A DNA stretch of 64,000 bases from Vagococcus allomyrinae (GCF_017829975.1 NZ_JAEEGA010000011.1:124001-188000), one strand, 5' to 3'. Shown: positions 36,238 to 45,424, counted from the stretch's first letter. Numbers and translations are program-made. The notes: generated by a model not told the origin, from the letters alone.

Positions 36238-37008
36238 TTAATTATAGCTTGCAAGAATTCGTTGAAGCTCATCTTGGGCCACTTTATCTTCCGAAACAAT
36301 AAAAGGAACCTGTTCACCAGGCCAATAATCAAAATCACCATCGTCATCTGTTACATAGAAACCATCACTAAAGGCTCCGTTACTTTTGAATTCATAGACA
36401 AAACCATTATCTGTTAGCAAATACTTCACTATGGGTTGGTCTAAAATAGCTACTTGACTGAACCCAGTGGCAGTACTTGGATTGTTTTCTTGATCATTTA
36501 TTTCATTCGTTACACCAGTTGTTCCAAATTTTGAATAGTAAAAAACAACTCCTCCAATTGCATTTGCTAAATACTTATTTTTCTCAATATTAATAGTAGG
36601 ATCTTGTCGTTGCATTAAAATATATTGTCCCTCAGGCGTTTTGGCATACCAATCTCCTCTCCCACTTGCACCATGATTAAAATAAGCACCATTGACAGCC
36701 ATCCCACCCATTGCAGCTCTCTCGCTAGCCCAAGTAAGAAACTTATCTGATATTTCTAACTGTTCCTCAAATGTATAGGTTCTTTGAGCAACAAAAGTAA
36801 CTGAGCTCTCATTTGTTTTTTCTGTGGAAGAACTGATAGGGATATCAATAGAGGTTTCACTAGTACTTGTTTTAAAAGATGCTTCTTTTTCATGAGAGCT
36901 ACTAGTGATTAAACCATCATCTTTACTTTCTGTTTTTCCACACCCTGTAAATAAAAATAACGCTACCGTACTTAATAAAACTATCGTTTGGACTTTCTTT
37001 CTTAACAA
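36238..37008 (-). CDS. Lipoprotein of unknown function
   Basis: A 256-residue lipoprotein: signal TIVLLSTVALFLFTGCGK with lipobox FTGC, a Ser/Thr/Glu-rich linker (about 27-70) and a globular domain (about 75-256) beginning TFEEQLEISDKFLTWASERA. I do not recognise the domain for certain; it resembles secreted lipoprotein domains of lactic acid bacteria. It begins at TTG behind AAAGGAGGG. It follows rlmH by 42 bp on the same strand and may be cotranscribed. Confidence 0.65.
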   Translation of the reverse strand: MLRKKVQTIVLLSTVALFLFTGCGKTESKDDGLITSSSHEKEASFKTSTSETSIDIPISSSTEKTNESSVTFVAQRTYTFEEQLEISDKFLTWASERAAMGGMAVNGAYFNHGASGRGDWYAKTPEGQYILMQRQDPTINIEKNKYLANAIGGVVFYYSKFGTTGVTNEINDQENNPSTATGFSQVAILDQPIVKYLLTDNGFVYEFKSNGAFSDGFYVTDDDGDFDYWPGEQVPFIVSEDKVAQDELQRILASYN

Positions 37009-37050
37009 ATCGGTCCCTCCTTTAAATTTAATTGTCTAAGAATAACCTCA

Positions 37051-37530
37051 TCACTTATGATACGCATGCCCATGTACGATCCTAAAACAACGATAAATCT
37101 GTTCACTCAAAATCAAGCGCATCAGTTGATGAGGATAAGTCACCCGACCAAAAGAAATCTGCTGATCCGAGCGCTTAAGGACCTCATCCGAGAGCCCTAA
37201 AGAACCACCAATAACAAAATTGATCGTGCTTTGTCCCTGAGTTGTCACTTTATCCACAGAAGCAGCAAACTCTTCTGAGCTATAATCCTTGCCATTAATC
37301 GCTAAAGCATAAACAAAATCATTATCACCGATCTTGGCTAAGATTTTCTGCCCTTCTTTCTCTTTAATCTGTAGCATCTCTGCCTCACTTAAGGTTTCAG
37401 GTGCCTTTTCATCTCCGACTTCAACAATTTCAAACTTACAATATTTGCCTAAACGCTTGGCATACTCTTCAATCCCTTGTTTTAAATACTTTTCTTTTAA
37501 CTTCCCTACTGCAATAATCCGAACTTTCAT
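37051..37530 (-). CDS. rlmH: 23S rRNA (pseudouridine1915-N3) methyltransferase RlmH
   Basis: A SPOUT methyltransferase that methylates pseudouridine 1915 in 23S rRNA. Motifs: start [18 protein letters not shown]-binding knot [18 protein letters not shown], and the C-terminal [19 protein letters not shown]. The start at 37530 gives the standard 159 residues and is preceded by AAAGGGTGG; the ATG three codons upstream overlaps that site. It is divergent from htrA. Confidence 0.96.
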   Translation of the reverse strand: MKVRIIAVGKLKEKYLKQGIEEYAKRLGKYCKFEIVEVGDEKAPETLSEAEMLQIKEKEGQKILAKIGDNDFVYALAINGKDYSSEEFAASVDKVTTQGQSTINFVIGGSLGLSDEVLKRSDQQISFGRVTYPHQLMRLILSEQIYRCFRIVHGHAYHK

Positions 37531-37639
37531 CTCATCCACCCTTTAATCTCATCACTATTTTTGATGTCATGTTGTCCAGCGTTTTTTCTCCGCTCTTCTT
37601 AAATACTAATCTACTCTGACTCAAAAACCAAGTAAAAAG

Positions 37640-37778
37640 TTATCCACAGTTGTCCACAGGTTTATCCACAAAAATGTGGATAGTTTGACTTAATTGTTGA
37701 GAACTCATCCTTATTATATCAGTTATCCTCAAAAGTTTTGCACAATCCACAGTTTCTGTGGATAAGCTCTGTGGGTAA
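37640..37778. repeat. DnaA-box cluster between rlmH and htrA
   Basis: Within 139 bp there are three perfect DnaA boxes: TTATCCACA at 37640-37648 and 37662-37670, and TGTGGATAA at 37757-37765. Four near matches accompany them: TTGTCCACA 37650-37658, TGTGGATAG 37675-37683, CAATCCACA 37743-37751 and TGTGGGTAA 37770-37778. AT-rich DNA follows to 37960. In streptococci rlmH-htrA-parB-dnaA border the origin. Here htrA is followed by wal genes and no dnaA is in view, so this may be a secondary DnaA-binding site or a regulatory region. Confidence 0.85.
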
Positions 37779-37900
37779 CTAAAATTAAAAAGTCATGAGA
37801 AACGTCATTTCTTCATGATTTTCACAAGCTAATTGTTATTTTTCAATAATTGTCTGTCATTTTATACGAGCTTTTTCATAAAATATTCAAACTCAGATAT

Positions 37901-37983
37901 TAGACTATAGGTGTAAGGTAAATGTATAATGAATATAATCAATAATTAACCCAAAGGAGGAAAGGTGCCTAGCACCGCATAAT
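37901..37983 (+). promoter_or_regulatory. htrA promoter and structured ribosome binding site
   Basis: TAGACT, an 18-base spacer and TATAAT (37925-37930) form the likely promoter. The strong Shine-Dalgarno AAAGGAGG (37953-37960) lies 23 bases before the ATG, too far for normal use. Between them GGTGC-CTA-GCACC (37964-37976) forms a perfect hairpin that would bring the two to about 10 bases. Alternatively GTG at 37965 starts a 5-codon minicistron (MPSTA) whose TAA ends one base before the ATG. Confidence 0.7.
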
Positions 37984-39282
37984 ATGAGAAAAGACGTAAC
38001 CCCATACTCACCAAAAAAACAAAGTTCTGGATTTATTAAAGGCATCGCAGGAGGTGTCCTTGGCGGTTTGTTAACCTGTGGTGTGGCCTTAATGCTCTAC
38101 AACCCAGCAACCCCGAAAGAAGATTTAACAACTAGTAATACTACTAATAGTACGGCAAATACAGCACAAATCAGCAATATTAAATACGATGTGGAAAGTG
38201 ACACAACGAAAGCTGTTGAGAAAGTCGAACAAGCTGTTGTTTCCGTTGTTAATTTACAAAAACAACAAAGCACCCAAAGCATGGGTGGTTTAGGTGGGTT
38301 GTTCGGCCAATCAGAACAGCAACCAGAAGATAATGCCGATAGTGCTGATGGTTCTGATTTAGAGGCTAGCAGTGAAGGTAGTGGTGTTATCTACAAGAAA
38401 GACGGCAAAAAAGCCTATATTGTAACGAACAACCACGTTGTAGAAGGTTCTGATGGACTTGAGGTCATTCTTAGTGATGGCACCAAAGTTGATGCAACAT
38501 TAGTGGGTAGTGATGTTTATACTGACTTAGCTGTTTTAGAAATCGATTCTGAGAATGTCAAAGCCACTGCTGAATTTGGCGATTCAGATGCGGTTAAATT
38601 AGGCGAACCTGCCATTGCCATTGGCTCACCTCTCGGCTCACTTTATGCCAACAGTGTCACTCAAGGCATTATCTCTGGTAAAGACCGTAACATTACCAGT
38701 CAAAATGATAGCGGCCAAACCATTCAAATTAACGCCATTCAAACAGACGCTGCCATTAACCCTGGTAACTCAGGTGGTCCCTTAGTCAATGCAGCTGGTC
38801 AAGTTATCGGCATTAACTCAATTAAAATTGCCTCTGCTACCTCTGGTGTTTCTGCTGAAGGAATGGGCTTCTCTATTCCAAGTAATGATGTAGTAGAAAT
38901 CATCAATCAATTGGAAGCCAACAAAAAAGTATCACGTCCAATGTTAGGTGTTAAAATGAGTGATTTATCGGCAATTAGCAGTGAGCAGCAAGAAAAAATC
39001 TTAAAAATCCCAACAGATCTGACTGGTGGTGTGATTATTCGCGAAGTTGAACCTGCTTCACCTGCTGAAAAAGCCGGCTTAAAACAATATGATGTGATTG
39101 TCGCCATCGATGACAAAGAAGTCGAAACGGGAACAGATTTACAATCCGTTCTGTATAAGAAAAAAGTTGGGGACAGTGTCAAAATTACTTTCTACCGTGA
39201 AAGTGACAAAAAGACAACTACCGTTGAATTAACACTGGATGCTGAAAATGTGAAAAGCACTCAAAAAAATTTAGATCAATAA
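37984..39282 (+). CDS. htrA: Surface serine protease HtrA (DegP family)
   Basis: A 432-residue membrane-anchored protease and chaperone that removes misfolded exported proteins. It has an N-terminal membrane helix (about 18-38), a Ser/Thr/Asn-rich linker with an acidic insert (108-130), and a trypsin-like domain with the triad His151 (TNNHVVEG), Asp181 (YTDLAVLEID) and Ser263 (GNSGGPLVNA). One PDZ domain follows (about 320-420, VIIREVEPASPAEKAGLKQYDVI). It is divergent from rlmH and convergent with walJ. No in-frame alternative start lies between the Shine-Dalgarno and the ATG. Confidence 0.96.
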   Translation: MRKDVTPYSPKKQSSGFIKGIAGGVLGGLLTCGVALMLYNPATPKEDLTTSNTTNSTANTAQISNIKYDVESDTTKAVEKVEQAVVSVVNLQKQQSTQSMGGLGGLFGQSEQQPEDNADSADGSDLEASSEGSGVIYKKDGKKAYIVTNNHVVEGSDGLEVILSDGTKVDATLVGSDVYTDLAVLEIDSENVKATAEFGDSDAVKLGEPAIAIGSPLGSLYANSVTQGIISGKDRNITSQNDSGQTIQINAIQTDAAINPGNSGGPLVNAAGQVIGINSIKIASATSGVSAEGMGFSIPSNDVVEIINQLEANKKVSRPMLGVKMSDLSAISSEQQEKILKIPTDLTGGVIIREVEPASPAEKAGLKQYDVIVAIDDKEVETGTDLQSVLYKKKVGDSVKITFYRESDKKTTTVELTLDAENVKSTQKNLDQ

Positions 39283-39288
39283 TTTAAA

Positions 39289-39329
39289 ACTCTCAATCAC
39301 GGCTTATGGCCCGTTGATTGAGAGTTTTT
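39289..39329 (+). terminator. Terminator of htrA
   Basis: ACTCTCAATCA (39289-39299) pairs with TGATTGAGAGT (39315-39325), followed by TTTTT. Confidence 0.93.
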
Positions 39330-39335
39330 CCTTTT

Positions 39336-39375
39336 TTAAAATCCCTCAAAAGGCTCGCTAGCTCCTTTTGAGGGA
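39336..39375 (-). terminator. Terminator of walJ (wal operon)
   Basis: TCCCTCAAAAGG (39342-39353) pairs perfectly with CCTTTTGAGGGA (39364-39375). On the minus strand TTTT follows, 8 bp after the walJ stop. Confidence 0.88.
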
Positions 39376-39382
39376 TTAATTA

Positions 39383-40189
39383 TTAGATAGCAAACATCGC
39401 ACTGGCAATATCTGGATCAGTATCGTAGACCATTAGATCATGGCCAACACCGAAGTCGTGTTCTCTTAAAGTATGCTCCATGGTCATATGAGCCAGCTCT
39501 TTAATATTATTTTCTCGACTTAAATGCCCCAGATAAATTCGCTTCGTATTGTTGCCGATTAATTCGGTCATCACTAAGGCTCCATCTTCATTTGACAGAT
39601 GGCCTTTATCGCCTAAAATACGCTGTTTTAAACTCCACGGGTATTTTCCCATGCGCAACATGCTTAAATCATGATTGCTTTCCATCAAGTACGCATCAGC
39701 ATCCTTGACCGTCCCTTTTATTCGGTCGCTGCAGTAACCTGTATCGGTTAAGACGACAAATCGTTTATTATTGCGGTGAAATTGATAAAATTGTGGGTCA
39801 GCGGCATCATGAGAAACCCCAAAGCTTTCGATATCCATATCACCGAAAGTCAATGTTTTCCCTCTTTCAAAAATTCGCTTATGTTCTGGGTCGATATTGC
39901 CCACATTTTTTGTCATGGCTTCCCAGGTCTTTTCGTTAGCATAGACATCTATCCCATGTTTACGAGATAACACGCCAACACCGTGAATATGGTCTGTGTG
40001 CTCATGAGTGACCAAAATGGCATCCAACTCGGCTGGCGATCGGCCAACTTCATTCATCAGACTTGTGATTTTCTTACCACTTAGTCCAGCATCCACCAAT
40101 ATTTTTTGTTTTTCTGATTCGATATAAAGAGAGTTACCAGAACTACCACTGGCTAAAATACTCACTTTAAACGCTTCTTGACTGTTCAA
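39383..40189 (-). CDS. walJ: Metallo-beta-lactamase fold protein WalJ (VicX/YycJ)
   Basis: A 268-residue metallo-hydrolase. Metal motif THEHTDH, then SGSSGNSLYIES at the start, TDTGYCSD, MESNHD and a later His in LGHLSREN, as in VicX/YycJ. The family is linked to cell division and DNA replication coordination, perhaps as a DNA exonuclease. It appears to begin at TTG behind AGAGGGGAATC. It is the last gene of the wal operon, separated from walI by 174 bp with a hairpin. Confidence 0.93.
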   Translation of the reverse strand: MNSQEAFKVSILASGSSGNSLYIESEKQKILVDAGLSGKKITSLMNEVGRSPAELDAILVTHEHTDHIHGVGVLSRKHGIDVYANEKTWEAMTKNVGNIDPEHKRIFERGKTLTFGDMDIESFGVSHDAADPQFYQFHRNNKRFVVLTDTGYCSDRIKGTVKDADAYLMESNHDLSMLRMGKYPWSLKQRILGDKGHLSNEDGALVMTELIGNNTKRIYLGHLSRENNIKELAHMTMEHTLREHDFGVGHDLMVYDTDPDIASAMFAI

Positions 40190-40320
40190 GGCGTGATTCC
40201 CCTCTCTACTTTCATACTCTCACATTATAGCAGAAATCCACGGGAAATTCATTGAAAAGAGTTAAATCTTGCGGATAAGGGCGCCTCCCTTCCTTCAATC
40301 GCTTGTTTCAAACCACCAAC

Positions 40321-40359
40321 AACCACTAAGTCCTGCAAAAGTAAGCTGACTTAGTGGTT
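40321..40359 (-). terminator. Hairpin between walI and walJ
   Basis: AACCACTAAGTC (40321-40332) pairs perfectly with GACTTAGTGGTT (40348-40359) just after the walI stop. On the minus strand the stem is followed by GTTGTTGG rather than a T run, so it is probably partial termination or an mRNA end that uncouples walJ. Confidence 0.6.
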
Positions 40360-40363
40360 GAGT

Positions 40364-41179
40364 TTATTTTTTGACTTCGGGAATACTTGCGGAAATCACT
40401 GAATTGGTGAAGGCGTTAATTCGTTCCATTTGAATGTTATTTTTATTAGTTTCGATCCAAACGAACCAAGCCGGAATATAGACATTTTTATCCCGCACCG
40501 TAAAGAGCCGAGTATAAGCCAGTTCCGTTTTGACGACTTTTGACTCACTGGGAATTCGATTGCTCATGTACAAGGTTTTAATGGCCGCATTTTCACTGAC
40601 TACTTCTTGTTTTTCACGCAAAGGTTGAATCTCTGATAGATGGGTTTGGGTGTAGCCTTTTAATGTGATCTTTTCCTCAGCGTCTGGAACATCAAAATGC
40701 AGTTCTGACGTTTCATCATTAAAGGGAACACCTTCGAACTCCTGTGATAAGACAATTTCATTTTGTTCATTAGAAGGCAATTCTCTGAGACGATAGTCCG
40801 CCCCAAAAACGATCGGAGCATCTCCAATCAAAAAGCTCGTTAATTCCTTTTCTAAATTTTGCCGATCGATGGTAATCTGACTGGCTAAAGGCAATGTTCG
40901 TGATAAGCGATGATTCTCAATTTTATCATAACTGTCTTGAACCACATCATGAAAATTAGTGGCCTCAGCACTTAAATAATAGCCATCGTAAATCTTGGCC
41001 GAAAACGTCCCTTCAAAGGAAATTTTATCCGCCTTTAACCGACTTTCAATATCTGCCGCAGTGGCAATTTCCGACGTAGGCCCTTGATCAACTTGACTTT
41101 GACGAAAGGTGTATAAGAGAAATAAATTGAGACTGAGAAATGCACAGAAAAAAATCAGTTCTATTCGTTTAAAATCCAT
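40364..41179 (-). CDS. walI: Regulatory protein WalI (YycI)
   Basis: A 271-residue bitopic membrane protein. One N-terminal helix (RIELIFFCAFLSLNLFLLY) is followed by an extracytoplasmic YycI domain. With YycH it binds WalK and modulates the kinase (inhibiting in Bacillus subtilis, activating in Staphylococcus aureus). The ATG at 41179 overlaps the YycH stop codon by one base (TAATG) and is preceded by GGGAGGG; a longer in-frame extension upstream is unlikely. Confidence 0.93.
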   Translation of the reverse strand: MDFKRIELIFFCAFLSLNLFLLYTFRQSQVDQGPTSEIATAADIESRLKADKISFEGTFSAKIYDGYYLSAEATNFHDVVQDSYDKIENHRLSRTLPLASQITIDRQNLEKELTSFLIGDAPIVFGADYRLRELPSNEQNEIVLSQEFEGVPFNDETSELHFDVPDAEEKITLKGYTQTHLSEIQPLREKQEVVSENAAIKTLYMSNRIPSESKVVKTELAYTRLFTVRDKNVYIPAWFVWIETNKNNIQMERINAFTNSVISASIPEVKK

Positions 41180-42489
41180 TACTCTTTCCCTCCCATTTCC
41201 TGGGCTTTTTGAATCACATTGGCCACATTGTCCCAATAATTATCAAGTTTCACATACCATTCTGGCACTAAATCCACCACTTGTTTGGTTTCCTGATTAG
41301 CTTCCCAAGTATAACCAATTTGCAGATCTTCTAACTCTTTGCGCTGAATCCCCGCTGCTTCAAGCTGCGCTACAATTCTTTCTGTATTTGGCAACGTTAC
41401 TTCTTCATCTGAAGGAATCGGAACTTGGATCGTTTCCTGATTAGTCATCACTTGGATGATTTGATTATTGCGGGTCACTTCAACCCGTCCTTTGGTATGA
41501 TCACTAAAAATCGGAAAGCCTTCTACAAAATTGCGATAAGTCACTTTATTTCCACGGCCTTCAAAGTAACGAATAGTCCCCATGGAATTTCCAATACTCT
41601 GAACATAGTAAAAAGTATCTGTATAAATATTGTGAGTTGGATTGACTAAGACCGTTTCTGGTTTAATCCGCCCGCTAAACTGGGCTTCGCCAGTATCATA
41701 GCTAATCTTCAAACTGTCGCCTTCAGCGTTGATCAAATCCACATCTCTACTGTTTCTATTGCTGTCATTTGGCATGATTTCTTGAGGATTATCAAAAAAT
41801 GCCTGAGAGAACAACGTATAAGATTGGGTTGATAAAATATAACTGTATTTTTTTAAGGTGATGTCCTCGATAAATTGATAAAAGACAGGTAACTCAGAGT
41901 CTTCATGAAGAACTTCAATAAATCGGTTATTTGTATCTCGTAAAAGTCGTCTAATTTCACTTAAATCGCCCTTAAACTTAATGCGATACACTTGCTGATT
42001 TTTATCATTTAAAACATACATCACATCTTCGTCCAAAGACACAACTAATCGTTGAAAACTCATGTCCTCTTCAATTCCGCGGGTCACATCCTGGTCATTG
42101 ATCTCCAAAAAATAAGCGAGAGATATTGGACTGCCCATTACCAACTCAAAGGAATTCGGTTTGGTTTGAGACTCTAGGTATCTAGCTCCGTCTTTTTCCG
42201 AATACACCGTTAAACGTTCACGAGATAACCGCAGCACTTCTTTGGTGATGGAAGAAATCAAGTTTTCTTTATTGCTGTAAAAATGTTTCCCCTGATCATC
42301 ATGATAGATTAGCTTAACAGGGCTAAAGACATCTTTCGGTTGCTTCATGTTCATGGTACTTTCTGAGTTTTTACTATTATCCACCAAATCTTTGCTGCCA
42401 GAGTTCGTCCAGATTTTCCAAGAAAGAAAGAGACTTAAGACGATCATGCTCACTAATCCGAAACGAATCAATCTGCCGCCTAGTTTCAT
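41179..42489 (-). CDS. walH: Regulatory protein WalH (YycH)
   Basis: A 436-residue YycH protein. An N-terminal membrane helix (FGLVSMIVLSLFLSWKIW) is followed by a large extracytoplasmic domain with the family stretch YFEGRGNKVTYRNFVEGFPIF. It forms a complex with YycI and WalK. The ATG at 42489 overlaps the WalK stop by four bases (ATGA), which is preferred over a TTG two codons upstream. Confidence 0.94.
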   Translation of the reverse strand: MKLGGRLIRFGLVSMIVLSLFLSWKIWTNSGSKDLVDNSKNSESTMNMKQPKDVFSPVKLIYHDDQGKHFYSNKENLISSITKEVLRLSRERLTVYSEKDGARYLESQTKPNSFELVMGSPISLAYFLEINDQDVTRGIEEDMSFQRLVVSLDEDVMYVLNDKNQQVYRIKFKGDLSEIRRLLRDTNNRFIEVLHEDSELPVFYQFIEDITLKKYSYILSTQSYTLFSQAFFDNPQEIMPNDSNRNSRDVDLINAEGDSLKISYDTGEAQFSGRIKPETVLVNPTHNIYTDTFYYVQSIGNSMGTIRYFEGRGNKVTYRNFVEGFPIFSDHTKGRVEVTRNNQIIQVMTNQETIQVPIPSDEEVTLPNTERIVAQLEAAGIQRKELEDLQIGYTWEANQETKQVVDLVPEWYVKLDNYWDNVANVIQKAQEMGGKE

Positions 42490-44306
42490 ATCCAATCATC
42501 CTCCTCTATTGGTTCATATGGTAGAGAGATATAGAAGGTTGAGCCTTTCCCCTCTTCACTTTCAGCCCAAATCGAGCCGCCGTGATCTTGAATGACCTCG
42601 CGTGAAATAGCTAAGCCTAAACCAGAGCCTCCCATGGCACGGGAGCGAGCTTTATCCACCCGGAAGAAACGATTGAATACGCGCTTAACATCTTGCTGGG
42701 GAATCCCCATGCCCTGATCTGAAATGGAGATAATCACGTTATTGTGGGTTTCCAACAAGGTACACGTAATTTCACCACCATCAGGTGAATACTTTAAGGC
42801 ATTATTCATAATATTATCCAGCACTTGAATAATTTTATCTGGATCTACCTCTGTCCAGATCGTGCGACGAGTAAATTCTTTTTTGATCTTATAGTTCTGA
42901 TTCTGACTTTTAATCATCATCTCAAAACGTTCAAGTACAAAATTAACCATCTCATTTAAATTGACCAGTTCTAGCTGAATTGGGCTTTTTTGAGCGTCAA
43001 TTCGCGATAGATGAAGCAGATCGTTGATCATGCGAATCATCCGATCCGTCTCTTCTAAGGTAACGTTTAAGAAGCGCGGTGCCAACTCTGGGTCTTGCCA
43101 AGCACCATCGGTTAGGGATTCCAAATAACTCTTCATGCTGGTTAACGGCGTCCGTAATTCATGGGACACATTCGATACAAACTCACGGCGCTCGCTTTCG
43201 TTTTTCTCCTGTTCCGTAACATCGTGAAGCACACAGACCAAGCCGCTGATAAAACCAGACTCACGTCGAATCATGGCAAAATCCGCCTTTAAAATGGTCT
43301 GCTCTTCTTCTGAAATGCTGACATCGATCAACTGCTCATTTTGTTCTTCCAATAATTGGCGCAAGGTGTAATTTTCATGAATGTTTAGAATTTCTAAAAT
43401 CGATTTATTGACCGCTTCTTCACTGGTCGTGTTTAACAACATTAAGGCCATCTCATTGATAATGATCACTTTGCCACGGCGGTCAGTGGCAATCACCCCA
43501 TCGGTCATGTGGGACAAGACACTGTCCAAACGATGTCGTTCCGCCTCCAAGGTCTCCTGAGCTTCTTCAACCCGATCGGATAACTCATTAAAGGTCTGAG
43601 CCAACTGGCCTAATTCATCCTGACCATGAACTTCAATCTCGCCACTGTAGTCCCCCTGAGCAATTTTCATGGCTTGTTGCTGCATTTCACCAATTGGTTT
43701 AGTAATGGTTCGCGCCACTAGCAAAGCCACTGCTAAAGAAATTGAAATGGCAATCATCGACGCAGAAAAGAAGATTAGTGCGGTATCATTGACGTCTTTA
43801 TAACGGCTTTCAATGTCACTCTTAACATAGAGAGCACCGATGACTGCGTCGCCAGTCGGTGACTTTATTTGCTGAACGTTGATATAGACCCGTTTGTTGG
43901 TTGCGGTATCCTTGATCTCTTTTCGTTTTTCGGTAAAATCATTCAGTTCCGGGATGTCGTTCTTTTTGCCAATATCGCTTTGTTTATTGGCATCGCTAGT
44001 AGCCCGAACAATGGCCTTGTCATCTACCACTCGTACTTCAAAGACATCCTTTTTGGAAAATTCATTGACGGCCCGCTTAAGAGTAGCATCGTCTTCATCA
44101 TCTGAAGAGCTTAATTCTGCACTAAGATTAGAAGCTAATTGTTCCACATTGGCGTTCATGCTCTCCTTAAAAGCGGAAATATTATTTTTTTCTAATTCAC
44201 GAATAAAAATAGCCCCGATGATTTCCACTGATATCAAGAGCAGCAGAACAAACACCATGGCAATTTTGAAATGAACAGATTGGAAAAAACGGATTTTTTT
44301 CCGCAT
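42486..44306 (-). CDS. walK: Sensor histidine kinase WalK (VicK)
   Basis: A 606-residue cell-wall homeostasis kinase. Two membrane helices (about 11-33 and 173-197) flank an extracellular Cache-like domain. HAMP (about 198-250), PAS (about 255-365) and HisKA with phosphorylated His381 in VSNVSHELRTPLTSMK follow. The catalytic domain has N-box DNIMNNALKYS, DQGMGIP and GGSGLGLAIS. The extracellular domain identifies the bacillus/enterococcus form rather than the streptococcal one, which lacks it. Start after TAGGAGG. Confidence 0.97.
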   Translation of the reverse strand: MRKKIRFFQSVHFKIAMVFVLLLLISVEIIGAIFIRELEKNNISAFKESMNANVEQLASNLSAELSSSDDEDDATLKRAVNEFSKKDVFEVRVVDDKAIVRATSDANKQSDIGKKNDIPELNDFTEKRKEIKDTATNKRVYINVQQIKSPTGDAVIGALYVKSDIESRYKDVNDTALIFFSASMIAISISLAVALLVARTITKPIGEMQQQAMKIAQGDYSGEIEVHGQDELGQLAQTFNELSDRVEEAQETLEAERHRLDSVLSHMTDGVIATDRRGKVIIINEMALMLLNTTSEEAVNKSILEILNIHENYTLRQLLEEQNEQLIDVSISEEEQTILKADFAMIRRESGFISGLVCVLHDVTEQEKNESERREFVSNVSHELRTPLTSMKSYLESLTDGAWQDPELAPRFLNVTLEETDRMIRMINDLLHLSRIDAQKSPIQLELVNLNEMVNFVLERFEMMIKSQNQNYKIKKEFTRRTIWTEVDPDKIIQVLDNIMNNALKYSPDGGEITCTLLETHNNVIISISDQGMGIPQQDVKRVFNRFFRVDKARSRAMGGSGLGLAISREVIQDHGGSIWAESEEGKGSTFYISLPYEPIEEDDWI

Positions 44307-44424
44307 GTTCTGAACCTCCTAAATTCTAAAAATGGGGACATTGTCCCACACCAAAAGGTACTTCCCATAATGGTGGTTTTGACAAAATAACGTAAAAATC
44401 CGTCCCTCTTTGGTGTAGATAGAA

Positions 44425-44461
44425 ACCCATAGAGATGATGGTGATCATCAGATCTATGGGT
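44425..44461 (-). terminator. Strong hairpin between walR and walK
   Basis: ACCCATAGA (44425-44433) pairs with TCTATGGGT (44453-44461), and GATGAT/ATCATC pair inside. On the minus strand it lies 26 bp after the walR stop with only a weak T run (TTTCT). It may attenuate walK relative to walR, or be a processing site. Confidence 0.65.
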
Positions 44462-44487
44462 CAGTGAAATTCTTGATCATGATTATC

Positions 44488-45195
44488 TTAGTCTTGGTCT
44501 GGATTGCGCAAGTAGTAACCTACGCCTCGACGGGTGACTAGCCAAGCTGGATGGCTTGGGCTGTCTTCGATCTTTTCACGCAAACGTCTAACTGTTACAT
44601 CGACTGTTCGAACATCGCCAAAATAATCGTAGCCCCAAACGGTTTGCAATAAATGCTCCCGTGTCATCACTTGTCCAAGATGCTTCGCTAAATAATGCAA
44701 CAACTCAAACTCACGGTGGGTCAACTCAATCTTTTCACCACGTTTAGAAACAATGTACGCATCTGGGTGAATCGTTAACGCCCCTATTTCCAATTCATTG
44801 GACTCTTCTTCTTCTTGAACTTTAGTACTGACAGATCCTTGGCGTCTTAAGTTAGCTTTGACACGAGCAACGAGTTCCCGGTTTGAGAATGGTTTCGTGA
44901 CATAATCGTCTGCGCCTAATTCCAAGCCTAAAACTTTATCAATTTCTGAATCTTTCGCCGTCACCATAATAATGGGCATATCGTAACTTTTACGAATTTC
45001 ACGGCAAACTTCTAAACCATCAATCTTTGGCAACATTAAGTCTAACAAGACTAGGTCTGGTTCCACTTCTTTGACTTTTTCAATGGCTTCTTCACCGTCA
45101 TAGGCAGTAAAGACTTCGTAGCCTTCCTTAGTTAAATTAAATTTTACAATATCGGAAATTGGCTTTTCATCGTCTACAACTAAGATTTTTTTCAT
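44488..45195 (-). CDS. walR: Response regulator WalR (VicR)
   Basis: An OmpR-type regulator of 235 residues, essential in most Firmicutes; it controls peptidoglycan hydrolases. The receiver domain is intact with phosphorylated Asp52 in LVLLDLMLP and Lys in TAKD/VTKPF. The winged-helix domain ends [20 protein letters not shown]...RGVGYYL. First gene of the operon; ATG after GAGGAGG. A likely target in this window is the GH73/LysM autolysin, but no WalR box was verified. Confidence 0.97.
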   Translation of the reverse strand: MKKILVVDDEKPISDIVKFNLTKEGYEVFTAYDGEEAIEKVKEVEPDLVLLDLMLPKIDGLEVCREIRKSYDMPIIMVTAKDSEIDKVLGLELGADDYVTKPFSNRELVARVKANLRRQGSVSTKVQEEEESNELEIGALTIHPDAYIVSKRGEKIELTHREFELLHYLAKHLGQVMTREHLLQTVWGYDYFGDVRTVDVTVRRLREKIEDSPSHPAWLVTRRGVGYYLRNPDQD

Positions 45196-45250
45196 ACTTT
45201 ATTTCCTCCTCTTGCTACTTAAAGTTTTTCTTCACAAGGCTGTCTCATCC

Positions 45251-45279
45251 ATTATACCTTATTTCCCGCTCAGTTTAAA
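45251..45279 (-). promoter_or_regulatory. Likely wal operon promoter
   Basis: On the minus strand TTTAAA (45274-45279), a 17-base spacer and TATAAT (45251-45256), about 55 bp upstream of the walR start. Confidence 0.65.
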
Positions 45280-45424
45280 CTATCCATGCTTTTGTCTAAA
45301 ATTATTTCGATATTTTATTAAAAAACGGTCGATTTTTCTATCAACCTCTAGTAGAATGAGAGGTGAAGGGTTTATTGTATTGTCACCCCTTTAATTATTG
45401 GATATTAGAGCGGAGGAAAAAGGG

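Noticed and set aside
37640-37960. Main chromosomal origin
   Set aside because: DnaA boxes and AT-rich DNA are present, but there is no dnaA/dnaN/parB and no switch of gene orientation here; kept only as a DnaA-box cluster.
41180-41236. 19-residue N-terminal extension of WalI
   Set aside because: It lies inside walH. The TAATG overlap and normal membrane-anchor start favour 41179.
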